Shown here: in pieces, positions 56,377 to 64,000 of the stretch
Layout: the number at the start of each line of letters is the position of its first letter
Numbering within the stretch: the stretch's first letter is position 1
DNA from: Proteobacteria bacterium 005FR1
Lineage (GTDB): Bacteria; Pseudomonadota; Gammaproteobacteria; Pseudomonadales; Cellvibrionaceae
Direction of reading: 5' to 3'
NCBI GenBank assembly: GCA_026192395.1
Contig: WACF01000001.1
Span: 2,478,309-2,542,308 of the forward strand
DNA: 64,000 nucleotides
Notes under the pieces: model-generated
What the model saw: the letters and a program-made list of their open reading frames with translations, nothing else
What the model was told of the DNA's origin: nothing
Database searches by the model: none
Made by a program: the position numbers and the translations under genes

Positions 56377-56730
56377 ATGACACGCTATTTGTCCGGAGCT
56401 CTGGCACTAACGCTAGTCACCCAACTCGCCGGTGCGCAGTGCATCCAGGTGATGGAGCGCGACTTCGAGGTATCCACCAATGAAATAGGCAGCGCGGTGG
56501 TGGAGTGGAACGCCGAGCTGGAGAACCAATGCCGGAAGACGCTGGACGCGGACTTGAAAATCCACCTTCTGAATAAGAACGAGGAGCCCGTTTACGAGCT
56601 GCTGGACAAAACCACCTTGGGAGTGGCGGAGAGTCAGGCTCTCAAAAAGGAAGTTTACATCCCCAGCCGCATCGTGGACGAAGTAGATGGCTTTGCGATC
56701 GAGATCGTGGAGAGGGAGCGTCAGTATTAA
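56377..56730 (+). CDS. Small secreted protein of unknown function inside the hfl-purA cluster
   Basis: 117 residues with signal peptide ending QLAGA. The mature part is a single beta-sandwich-like domain with two cysteines (CIQVMERDFEVS and NQCRKTLDADLKIHLLNK), the pattern of FxLYD/Ig-like export domains. No named family was recognised. It is the only plus-strand gene in a block where all neighbours run on the minus strand, and it separates hflC from DUF2065, which are normally adjacent. Insertion into the cluster is inferred. Confidence 0.7.
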   Translation: MTRYLSGALALTLVTQLAGAQCIQVMERDFEVSTNEIGSAVVEWNAELENQCRKTLDADLKIHLLNKNEEPVYELLDKTTLGVAESQALKKEVYIPSRIVDEVDGFAIEIVERERQY

Positions 56731-56769
56731 CGCGGTGATAAAGGAGACCATCCCTGGTCTCCGGCGTCT

Positions 56770-57657
56770 TTACTGGCGCGTCTGAACGCCGCCTTTCGAG
56801 TCTTTCAAATAGCGAAAGAAGTCGCTATTCGGATCGACCAGCAATACGTCGCTGGTCGAGTTGAAGGTGCTCTTGTAGGCAGTGAGACTGCGCATGAACT
56901 GATAGAACTCGGGGTCCTTGTTATACGCTTGCGCGTAGATGCCGGCAGCTAGCGCATCACCTTCACCACGGATCTGCTCTGAGTCGCGATAGGCTTCCGC
57001 CAGGATGATGGTTTTCTGGCGATCGGCATCAGCTCGAATGACTTCCGCCTGCTCTTTACCTTTGGAGCGATGCTCCTGGGCTTCCTGCTGACGTTCGGCT
57101 GTCATCCGCTGGAACACCGAGCTGCTCACATCGGGGGGCAAATCGATCTTCTTGACTCGCACATCGATAATTTCGACGCCCAGTGATTCCAGTGCGAATT
57201 GGCTCAGGTTTTCGATCAAGACGCTCATCAGCTCATCCCGCTCACCGCTCACAACTTCCTGCAGCGTGCGTTCACCGAACTGGTTACGCAGCCCGGCGTT
57301 GACACGCTGGGCGATCAGCTGGTCGGCATTCCTTTCATCGCCGCCAGTGGTCTGATAGTACTTGCCGACATCGGAAACCCGCCATTTGGCGAAATAGTCC
57401 ACGACCACGCCCTTCTTCTCGAGCGTCAAAAAGCGCTGCTCGGTCGTACTGGAGGTCAGAATGCGGCCGTCGAATTTGCGAACCTTGTGCATGAACGGGA
57501 CCTTCACGTGCAGCCCGGGCGGGACATCCGCCTGCTCTACCCGGCCCCACTCCAGCAGCACGGCCTTTTCGGTTTCATGAACGATGTAAAGGGAGTTCGC
57601 GGCGACCAGTCCAACGATACCAATGATCGCCAATACCACTATTGTTTTTGCATTCAT
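56770..57657 (-). CDS. hflC: HflC, modulator of FtsH protease
   Basis: 295 residues. One N-terminal membrane helix is followed by an SPFH/band-7 domain (about 20-185) and a coiled region with EHRSKGKEQAEVIRADADRQ. HflC and HflK form the cage that restrains FtsH in the inner membrane. The ATG follows the hflK TAA directly. Confidence 0.97.
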   Translation of the reverse strand: MNAKTIVVLAIIGIVGLVAANSLYIVHETEKAVLLEWGRVEQADVPPGLHVKVPFMHKVRKFDGRILTSSTTEQRFLTLEKKGVVVDYFAKWRVSDVGKYYQTTGGDERNADQLIAQRVNAGLRNQFGERTLQEVVSGERDELMSVLIENLSQFALESLGVEIIDVRVKKIDLPPDVSSSVFQRMTAERQQEAQEHRSKGKEQAEVIRADADRQKTIILAEAYRDSEQIRGEGDALAAGIYAQAYNKDPEFYQFMRSLTAYKSTFNSTSDVLLVDPNSDFFRYLKDSKGGVQTRQ

Positions 57658-58818
57658 TTAGCGTACCTCCCGACGGCGAAGAGGCTGCTGCTCGCGCGGC
57701 AGGGTCTCCAGAGCCCGTTGCTGCACTTCCGCGGCAATTACGTCGCTGTCGCTTTCATTTCGTGGCCCCACCGGAGCGCGCCTTTCCATCATTTTATCCA
57801 AGGGGAGATAAAGGAGATTGTTACCATTTTCCACGTCGACCAGCACCTTCGAGCTGTTCTGCATCACCTCCTGCACGGCATCCAGATACAGACGCTCTCG
57901 GGTCACTTCCGGCGCTTTCTTGTATTCCGTCATCAACTGCTCGAAGCGGCGGGCGTCACCTTGTGCGCGCGACACGACCTGTTCGCGATAGCCCTGAGCT
58001 TCCTCGATCAGGCGCTGCGCGCGCCCCCGCGCTTCGGGGAGCACCTGGTTCACGTAAGCCTGGGCAAGACTCTTCTCCCGCTCTTCATCCTCCCGTGCGC
58101 GGTTGACGTCGTCAAAGGCACTTTGTACTTCGCGCGGCGGAGTGGTCTCTTCCACGTTGACTTTTACGACTCGGATGCCGGTGTTGTAACCGTCCAGATA
58201 ATCCTGCAGCCGCGCCTCCACTTCGATGGCAACCTGGCTACGGCCTTCGGTCAGCACTTCGTGCATGTCGGTGGCGCCCACCACGTGCCGAAGCGCACTG
58301 TCTGTCGCTTCACGCAAGCTGCTTTCGGGATTGCGTACTCTTAGCACGAAGTTTTCGGCGCTCGCGATGCTGTACTGGACCGAAAGATCCACCTCGACAA
58401 TGTTCAGGTCGCCGGTAATCATCGAACTACCATTGATACGGTGCAAACGCACATTGGTAACGTTCACCGGATAGACCTTGTCGACAATCGGCGGCGCCCA
58501 GTTCAGACCTGGACCCAGCGTCCGGTCGTAGGTACCGAAGCGCAACACCACGCCGCGCTCACGTTCATCGATGATCTGCACGCCGGCAATCACATAGACC
58601 AGAACGATGATGCCGATGACCAGTCCGAGTACCGGCAAGCTGACGCCGCCGCCGGATCGATTGCCGCCAGAGCCAGAGCCGCCAAAGGCACCTCTCATTT
58701 TCTGCTGAATTTTTCTCAGCACCTCGTCCAGGTCCGGTGGCCCGCCGTCGTTGCCGCCGCGGTTACCGCCGCCGCCCCACGGGTCAGGTTTGTTTCCACC
58801 TGGTTCATTCCAAGCCAT
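57658..58818 (-). CDS. hflK: HflK, modulator of FtsH protease
   Basis: 386 residues from ATG at 58818, with GGAG 7 nt upstream. The Gly/Asn-rich N-terminus (MAWNEPGGNKPDPWGGGG) is typical of HflK. A membrane helix at about 62-82 is followed by an SPFH domain containing the ERGVVLRFG signature. The longer frame to 58899 is not supported. It is co-transcribed with hflC. Confidence 0.97.
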   Translation of the reverse strand: MAWNEPGGNKPDPWGGGGNRGGNDGGPPDLDEVLRKIQQKMRGAFGGSGSGGNRSGGGVSLPVLGLVIGIIVLVYVIAGVQIIDERERGVVLRFGTYDRTLGPGLNWAPPIVDKVYPVNVTNVRLHRINGSSMITGDLNIVEVDLSVQYSIASAENFVLRVRNPESSLREATDSALRHVVGATDMHEVLTEGRSQVAIEVEARLQDYLDGYNTGIRVVKVNVEETTPPREVQSAFDDVNRAREDEEREKSLAQAYVNQVLPEARGRAQRLIEEAQGYREQVVSRAQGDARRFEQLMTEYKKAPEVTRERLYLDAVQEVMQNSSKVLVDVENGNNLLYLPLDKMMERRAPVGPRNESDSDVIAAEVQQRALETLPREQQPLRRREVR

Positions 58819-59060
58819 AGATCTTCTCCACAACTGCTTGCTATTAACGCAGCGCGCTAACTGATTGATTGAAATCGGGTATGGAGCAAGGCGCTCCAAT
58901 GTATGGTTGATTCTTTTCTGTGTTCAATACCGCTCAGGGGATATGTTGTCGCCGCATGCTTTAGGTGGTTGAACAATTCATGTCATCGCTATCGAAGTGA
59001 AGCCGCGGTGCCACGTCGGCTGTGAGCGATTATCGCGGGCTTGGAGCAGCGGTTTACAGA

Positions 59061-60392
59061 CTAACCCGCCATTCGGGTGTGTTCGTGGCCCGTTTGCAGA
59101 TTCCCTTGCCAGTTCAGATCATCCCAGGACACATTTTCAGCACTAAGCAGGCGCATAAGATCCTTTTTGGGCATACGGAGTTCCACTGCGCTGGAGCCGT
59201 CGTCTAAAAATTGTTCACTTACCACCGAGTTATGCGCGTAGAACCTGGCCCGCAGTCTACCGAGAACCGGCGGCAGATGCAGGGTCTCGTGCAACATGTC
59301 GTCAGCGAGCAGCTCGGTGATCGCCTGCATCAGCAGGTCCGTCCCCGCCCCGCTCTGGGCTGACAACCACACGGCAACCGGCCGACCTTCCGGATCGCGA
59401 TCAATCTTCGGCGCGGCGTCGGGCAGCAAGTCGACCTTGTTGTAAACCCGCAACTGTGGCTGTTCGGAGGCTCCGATTTCTTCCAGAACGGCTTCCACCT
59501 GCTCGATCTGCTCGGACGACTGCTCGGCAGCGGAATCGATCACGTGCAACAGCAGGTCAGCGCGGGCCACCTCTTCGAGTGTCGCGCGAAAGGCTTCGAC
59601 GAGCCGGTGCGGAAGATGGCTGATGAAGCCCACGGTATCCGCCAGGATTACGGGGCCAATGTCCTGCAGTTCCAGCCGTCGCATGGTGGGGTCGAGAGTC
59701 GCGAACAGCTGGTTCTCAGCAAATACCCCAGCGTTGGTGATCTGGTTGAACAGGGTGGATTTACCGGCGTTGGTGTAACCCACCAGAGATACGGTGGGAA
59801 TCGCCGCGCGTTGCCGGCTGCGGCGACCCTGCTCGCGCTGGCGCCGCACCTTTTCCAGGCGCGCTTCGATGGATCGGATCCGGTCGCGGATCAGGCGACG
59901 GTCGGTTTCCAGCTGCGTTTCCCCGGGACCACGCAGGCCGATACCCCCTTTCTGTCTTTCCAAGTGGGTCCAACCACGCACCAGCCGGCTGGCGATGTGG
60001 CGCAGCTGCGCGAGCTCGACTTGTAGCTTACCTTCGTGGGTGCGCGCCCGTTGGGCGAATATATCGAGAATCAGCCCGACGCGGTCAAGCACCCGGCATT
60101 GCACCACCTTTTCTAGGTTGCGTTCCTGACTGGGGGATAAAACATGGTTGAAGATTACCACCGCCGCCTGATGCTGCTCCACCAACTGACGGAGCTCATC
60201 AAGCTTGCCGGTGCCGATGAAGTATTTGGGGTGCGGGGCGGCCCGTTGCCCCATCAAAAAAGCAACGGGGTCGCCCTCGGCGGCAAGTACCAGCTCTTCA
60301 AACTCCCGAGGATCTTCGGGTTCATCGTAGCGGTTAAAATCGAAGTGAACCAAAATTGCGGTTTCACCCGACTCGGGACGGTCAAAAAACAA
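59061..60392 (-). CDS. hflX: GTPase HflX
   Basis: 443 residues. It is a ribosome-binding GTPase that splits stalled or heat-damaged 70S ribosomes. The N-terminal domain carries APHPKYFIGTGKLDEL and GGIGLRGPGETQLETDRR. The G domain has GYTNAGKSTLFNQ, DTVGFISHLP and YNKVDLLPD. The start is TTG at 60392, with AGGAAG 6 nt upstream. Alignment with E. coli HflX, which begins MFDRYDAGE, supports this start. Confidence 0.97.
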   Translation of the reverse strand: MFFDRPESGETAILVHFDFNRYDEPEDPREFEELVLAAEGDPVAFLMGQRAAPHPKYFIGTGKLDELRQLVEQHQAAVVIFNHVLSPSQERNLEKVVQCRVLDRVGLILDIFAQRARTHEGKLQVELAQLRHIASRLVRGWTHLERQKGGIGLRGPGETQLETDRRLIRDRIRSIEARLEKVRRQREQGRRSRQRAAIPTVSLVGYTNAGKSTLFNQITNAGVFAENQLFATLDPTMRRLELQDIGPVILADTVGFISHLPHRLVEAFRATLEEVARADLLLHVIDSAAEQSSEQIEQVEAVLEEIGASEQPQLRVYNKVDLLPDAAPKIDRDPEGRPVAVWLSAQSGAGTDLLMQAITELLADDMLHETLHLPPVLGRLRARFYAHNSVVSEQFLDDGSSAVELRMPKKDLMRLLSAENVSWDDLNWQGNLQTGHEHTRMAG

Positions 60393-60423
60393 TCAGCACT
60401 TCCTGAATAGAGAAAGGGACGCC

Positions 60424-60675
60424 TTAAAGGCTTTCACCCTCGCCACCTTGCGGACTCGCCATGGGAATGCGCACAGCTCGTGAGGGCACTACGGTTGAAA
60501 TTGCGTGCTTGTATACCATCTGGCTAACCGTGTTTTTCAGCAGCACGACAAACTGATCGAACGATTCGACTTGGCCCTGCAATTTGATACCGTTTACGAG
60601 ATAAATGGAGACAGGAATACGCTCTTTTCTCAGGACGTTCAAATAAGGGTCTTGTAGGCTATGCCCTTTTGACAT
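60424..60675 (-). CDS. hfq: RNA chaperone Hfq
   Basis: 83 residues from ATG at 60675, with AAGGAGATT upstream. The Sm1 motif lies in [20 protein letters not shown] and Sm2 includes [12 protein letters not shown] with the YKH uridine-binding residues. The C-terminal tail is short (about 18 residues), as in Pseudomonas rather than E. coli. It pairs small RNAs with mRNAs. It lies between miaA and hflX as usual. Confidence 0.98.
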   Translation of the reverse strand: MSKGHSLQDPYLNVLRKERIPVSIYLVNGIKLQGQVESFDQFVVLLKNTVSQMVYKHAISTVVPSRAVRIPMASPQGGEGESL

Positions 60676-60876
60676 GGTAATCTCCTTAAGCAATAAAAAT
60701 GCGCAAAAAAACAGAGTGAATGAAATGGGCCAAGAAGGAATCGGCCACTGAATGAATAGTTAGACTGACTTATCAGAGCCCCAACCAAGGCGACCTTCAG
60801 AGCGAAGGACCCGGGACCTGCGGTCGACCCGGAGTGGTGCGGGCTCTTTGACACCAGAACCCCGGTGTCGTTTCCA

Positions 60877-61857
60877 TTATATCGTCATCCGTTCAACATA
60901 ATTCAAGGCCTGCCCGGTTATTTCCGCTATTTGCCCGGCATCACCTTCTGACCTATCGGTTGGCAGGACCACCACGTCCTTCCAGCCGCGCAACCAGGTA
61001 AGCTGCCGCTTCGCCAATTGCCGCGTTGCGGCGATTCCAGCCGCCACCATTTCTTCCTTGCCCAGCTCGCCGGCAAGGTGCTGCCACATCTGTCGGTAGC
61101 CTACCGCGCGGATGGCCGGCAGTGCCGGATGCAAGTCGCCGCGCTGGTACAGTACGCGGACCTCATTTTCGAAGCCTTGGTTCAACATCCTGCGAAATCG
61201 TCGCGCAATTCGCTCGTGCAGAATCTGTCGATTCTGCGGCATCAGCGCCATTTGCAAGAGCTTAAACTGCCCGGCAAAAAGGCAGGTATCTGCGGACTGT
61301 TTCGCCTGCAGCGAGCTCAGCGTCTCTCCCGTGAGGCGCCAGACTTCCAAGGCGCGCAGTATGCGCTGCGAATGGTTGGGATGGAGGCGCCCTGCGGTTT
61401 GCGGATCCACCTCGGCCAACTGACGGTGCAGCTCGGGCCAGCCTTTCTGTTCGGCTTCAGTTTCGAGCGCCGAACGCAAGTTCGGATCCGCGGCCGGCAA
61501 ATCGGCAATCCCGTTGATCAGCACATTGAAGTAAAGCATGGTGCCGCCCACCAGCAGAGGAATGCGGCCGCGCTCATGGATCTCGGCGATCTCGCGCAAA
61601 GCGTCGCGGCGGAATTCGGCGGCGGAATAGGGCTCTGCCGGATCGCGGATATCGATGAGCCGATGAGGCGCCCGCGCCAATTCATCTGGGGTCGGCTTGG
61701 CGGTGCCGATATCGAGCCCGCGATAAACCAGCGTCGAATCCACGCTGATCAGCTCTACAGGGAGCACTTCCGCCAGGGCCATGGCCGTGGCGGTTTTTCC
61801 GCTTGCGGTGGGTCCCATCAGAAAGACAACGGGCGGCTTGTGGGTGCTGACAGCCAT
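60877..61857 (-). CDS. miaA: tRNA dimethylallyltransferase
   Basis: 326 residues. It adds an isopentenyl group to A37 of tRNAs reading codons that begin with U. The P-loop [32 protein letters not shown] and a C-terminal [14 protein letters not shown] are diagnostic. It starts 18 bp after the mutL stop, in one operon. Confidence 0.97.
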   Translation of the reverse strand: MAVSTHKPPVVFLMGPTASGKTATAMALAEVLPVELISVDSTLVYRGLDIGTAKPTPDELARAPHRLIDIRDPAEPYSAAEFRRDALREIAEIHERGRIPLLVGGTMLYFNVLINGIADLPAADPNLRSALETEAEQKGWPELHRQLAEVDPQTAGRLHPNHSQRILRALEVWRLTGETLSSLQAKQSADTCLFAGQFKLLQMALMPQNRQILHERIARRFRRMLNQGFENEVRVLYQRGDLHPALPAIRAVGYRQMWQHLAGELGKEEMVAAGIAATRQLAKRQLTWLRGWKDVVVLPTDRSEGDAGQIAEITGQALNYVERMTI

Positions 61858-61875
61858 GAGCGTTTATTGGCGCGG

Positions 61876-63735
61876 CTATTGCCCGCGCATGAAGAGTTTG
61901 TCCAATTCCGCAAGCGTCAGCACGGTCCAGGTGGGGCGGCCGTGATTGCACTGACCGCTGCGTTCAGTGGCTTCCATATCCCGCAAGAGCGCATTCATCT
62001 CCGGGACGGTCAGCCGACGATTTGCTCTAACGGAACCGTGACAGGCCATGGTCCCCAGGATCTCATTCATATGCCGGCTGATACGCTCGCTGCTGCCGTG
62101 CTCCACAAAGTCCGCCAACACGTCGCGCACCAGTTGCTCCACATTGCTGCGATCCAGCAGGGCTGGAATCTGCCGTACCAGCAGCGACTCCGGACCGGCC
62201 CGCTGAAGCTCGAAACCCAATGACTGGAATGCGTCTAGATAAGTTTCCGCGCAATCGGCCTCCTTCTGGCTAACCGCGATCGATTGGGGCACCAGCAAGG
62301 GTTGCGCGCGAATACCTTCGCAGGCCATTGCCGACTTCATGCGCTCATAGGTGATGCGCTCATGAGCCGCGTGCATGTCCACCACAATCAAGCCCTGAGC
62401 GTTTTCCGCCAAAATGTAGATACCTTTCAGCTGGGCGATTGCGTAGCCGAGTGGCGGGAGTTCAGCTGATTCAGGCTGCGGTGCAAGATTGCTTTCAGCC
62501 GCACTGAATGCGGGCGGTGACTTCGTGCCGCCCCACGCATCCGTTTCGCCCGCGTGCAGCTGAGCGTATACCTGCATATCCTCGCGGACCTGATATACAG
62601 CCGCACTTGGGCGATTGAAGAAGTTGATTGAATGCTGCTGGCGTGGGCTGCTGGCGACCGGCGCGGCATATTCCGCGCTGGCAGTCTCGGTCTGCGCCAT
62701 GATCGGCGCGCTGGCTTCGGCCGGCCGGACATCGGCCAGGGCGCGATGCAGACTTCGGAAGAGGAAATCGTGCACCAGACGGCTGTCCCGGAAACGCACC
62801 TCGTGCTTGGTGGGATGCACGTTCACATCAACGGTGGCGGGATCGAGGGCGAGGTTCAGCACGAAGGCCGGATGCCGACCGTGGTAAAGCACATCGCTGA
62901 AGGCCTGGCGCACCGCGTGGGTGATCACTTTGTCGCGGATGGAGCGGCCGTTCACGTAGAAATACTGTAGGTCCGCCTGACTGCGGGAAAAGGTCGGCTC
63001 CGCAACCCAACCCCACAGTCGCAGCCCGGTGTGCTCCATCTCGATGACGATGGCTTTTTCCATGAACGCAGGGCCGCAGACCTGGGCCACCCGGCGCTCG
63101 CGCTCCATCTGGCTCGAAGCTGCGCGAAAGTGATGGATAACCTTGCCGTTGTGCTTCAGCTGAAAGGTGATGCCAAAGTGCGCCAGCGCAAGCTTTTTGA
63201 CGACATCTTCGATGCGGGTGAATTCGGTCTTTTCGGTGCGCAGAAACTTCCGCCGTGCCGGTGTATTGAAGAACAGATCCTTCACTTCCACAGTGGTGCC
63301 GCGCCGGTGAGCGGTTGGCGCCAGTTCGGCCGCCATTTCCTTGCCCGCTGCGGAGACTTGCCAGCCTTCTCCCTCGTCGGATGTATTACTCGCCAAGACA
63401 AGCCGCGATACGGAACTGATGCTCGCCAGCGCCTCACCGCGAAAACCCAGCGTAGCTACCGCCTCGAGATCGTCCAGTTCGGTGATCTTGCTGGTAGCGT
63501 GGCGGCTCAGCGCCAGCGAAAGATCCTCCCGGTCGATGCCGCAGCCGTTGTCCCGCACCCGCAGCAGCTTGGTGCCGCCGCGCTCTACATCGACCTCGAT
63601 CGCACTGGCGCCGGCATCGATGCTGTTTTCCAGCAGCTCTTTGATGACCGATGCGGGACGTTCGACCACCTCACCGGCAGCAATCTGGTTGGAAAGACGG
63701 GGACTGAGAAGCTGAATACGCCGGGGAGAATTCAC
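61876..63735 (-). CDS. mutL: DNA mismatch repair protein MutL, endonuclease type
   Basis: 619 residues. The N-terminal GHKL ATPase has [19 protein letters not shown] and TLGFRGEAL. The linker spans about 340-425. The C-terminal domain carries [12 protein letters not shown] (453-464), which fits the DQHA-x2-E-x4-E nuclease motif with Met for Gln. ACHGSVRA (564-571) and CNHGRP (596-600s) complete the metal site. MutL of this type nicks DNA itself, unlike the E. coli protein that needs MutH. The start is GTG at 63735. Confidence 0.96.
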   Translation of the reverse strand: MNSPRRIQLLSPRLSNQIAAGEVVERPASVIKELLENSIDAGASAIEVDVERGGTKLLRVRDNGCGIDREDLSLALSRHATSKITELDDLEAVATLGFRGEALASISSVSRLVLASNTSDEGEGWQVSAAGKEMAAELAPTAHRRGTTVEVKDLFFNTPARRKFLRTEKTEFTRIEDVVKKLALAHFGITFQLKHNGKVIHHFRAASSQMERERRVAQVCGPAFMEKAIVIEMEHTGLRLWGWVAEPTFSRSQADLQYFYVNGRSIRDKVITHAVRQAFSDVLYHGRHPAFVLNLALDPATVDVNVHPTKHEVRFRDSRLVHDFLFRSLHRALADVRPAEASAPIMAQTETASAEYAAPVASSPRQQHSINFFNRPSAAVYQVREDMQVYAQLHAGETDAWGGTKSPPAFSAAESNLAPQPESAELPPLGYAIAQLKGIYILAENAQGLIVVDMHAAHERITYERMKSAMACEGIRAQPLLVPQSIAVSQKEADCAETYLDAFQSLGFELQRAGPESLLVRQIPALLDRSNVEQLVRDVLADFVEHGSSERISRHMNEILGTMACHGSVRANRRLTVPEMNALLRDMEATERSGQCNHGRPTWTVLTLAELDKLFMRGQ

Positions 63736-63775
63736 AGAATAGCTAACGCGTCGTTGGGGAAAGTCGTTGAGAAAG

Positions 63776-64000
63776 TCAGGTGCTTGGAATTTTCAAGCGC
63801 TGTCCCACCTGAATCACAGTATTGGACAATCCGTTGAGGCTGAGGATATCGGACACCGAGACATTGTAGCGCTTGGCAATGTCGGACAGGGTATCACCGT
63901 GCACGATGATATGCTCGCCAAAGCCACCCGCGCCGTTCTTGCGCGCGGCTATCAGTGTGCCCGGCGGCGGTGTGTGGTTGAAGTAGTTCTGAATGCCGGA
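63776..64000 (-). CDS. amiB: N-acetylmuramoyl-L-alanine amidase AmiB, C-terminal part with LysM
   Basis: 75 codons are inside the window and the 5' part lies beyond the right edge. The visible end begins [18 protein letters not shown], the usual end of the amidase domain. A LysM domain follows ([20 protein letters not shown] onward) for binding peptidoglycan. The stop is at 63776-63778, 40 bp before mutL. The order amiB-mutL matches gammaproteobacteria. Confidence 0.9.
   Translation of the reverse strand, partial: SGIQNYFNHTPPPGTLIAARKNGAGGFGEHIIVHGDTLSDIAKRYNVSVSDILSLNGLSNTVIQVGQRLKIPST

Overview
The window reads as ordinary chromosome of a free-living, probably aerobic marine-type gammaproteobacterium, close to the Pseudomonas/Cellvibrio/Halieaceae side. 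The basis is gene order: amiB-mutL-miaA-hfq-hflX-hflK-hflC-DUF2065-hisZ-purA at the right end, and proA-nadD-rsfS-rlmH-mrdA-rodA-mltB-rlpA-dacA-ybeD-lipB-lipA in the middle, both well-known gammaproteobacterial neighbourhoods. A TonB-dependent receptor, diguanylate cyclases and LysR regulators fit the same group. The base composition is moderately GC-rich. I saw no tRNA, rRNA, insertion sequence, prophage or CRISPR array.

Layout. Positions 1-5.5 kb hold a mixed set: a DUF6152 protein, a secreted PDFNGVW protein, a glutathionyl-hydroquinone reductase, a thioesterase, a GGDEF enzyme and bacterioferritin. From 5.6 to 10.1 kb a tightly overlapping four-gene operon encodes a ferric-iron ABC importer plus a secreted helical protein, behind a good Fur box. 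From 10.2 to 16.3 kb come a YkgJ-type protein, glycerol kinase, a class III CoA-transferase, a POT peptide transporter and a LysR regulator. From 16.7 to 21.3 kb lies one very large gene for a single-chain biotin-dependent carboxylase in the unusual order CT(AccA-like), helical insert, CT(AccD-like), biotin carboxylase, biotinyl domain. From 21.4 to 25.8 kb a beta-helix lipoprotein and a TonB-dependent receptor form a pair, with a 12-bp perfect hairpin between them.

From 26 to 36 kb are small secreted proteins, a 7TM-DISM diguanylate cyclase, esterases and lipases, a thioesterase, a GDPD phosphodiesterase, a DUF255 protein, a frameshifted DUF3224 gene and a transglutaminase-like lipoprotein. 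From 35.8 to 47.4 kb runs the envelope elongation, lipoate and NAD block: the elongasome (PBP2, RodA), lytic enzymes, PBP5-like carboxypeptidase, lipoate synthesis, RlmH, RsfS, NadD and ProA. From 47.5 to 52.1 kb there is a LON-domain protein, a glycine-zipper protein, a PepSY protein with a PhoP/PhoQ-like two-component system, and a LysR regulator with its own palindrome.

The most unexpected region is 52.3-53.15 kb. Two paralogous transcription units stand in tandem, each with the same promoter box, a 32- or 33-codon open frame for a small hydrophobic peptide, and the same GCCCGTC-stem terminator. The peptides are conserved while their synonymous codon positions have diverged, so they look like real and probably unannotated miniproteins. 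The window closes with the purA-hfl-hfq-miaA-mutL-amiB block, into which one secreted-protein gene is inserted on the opposite strand.
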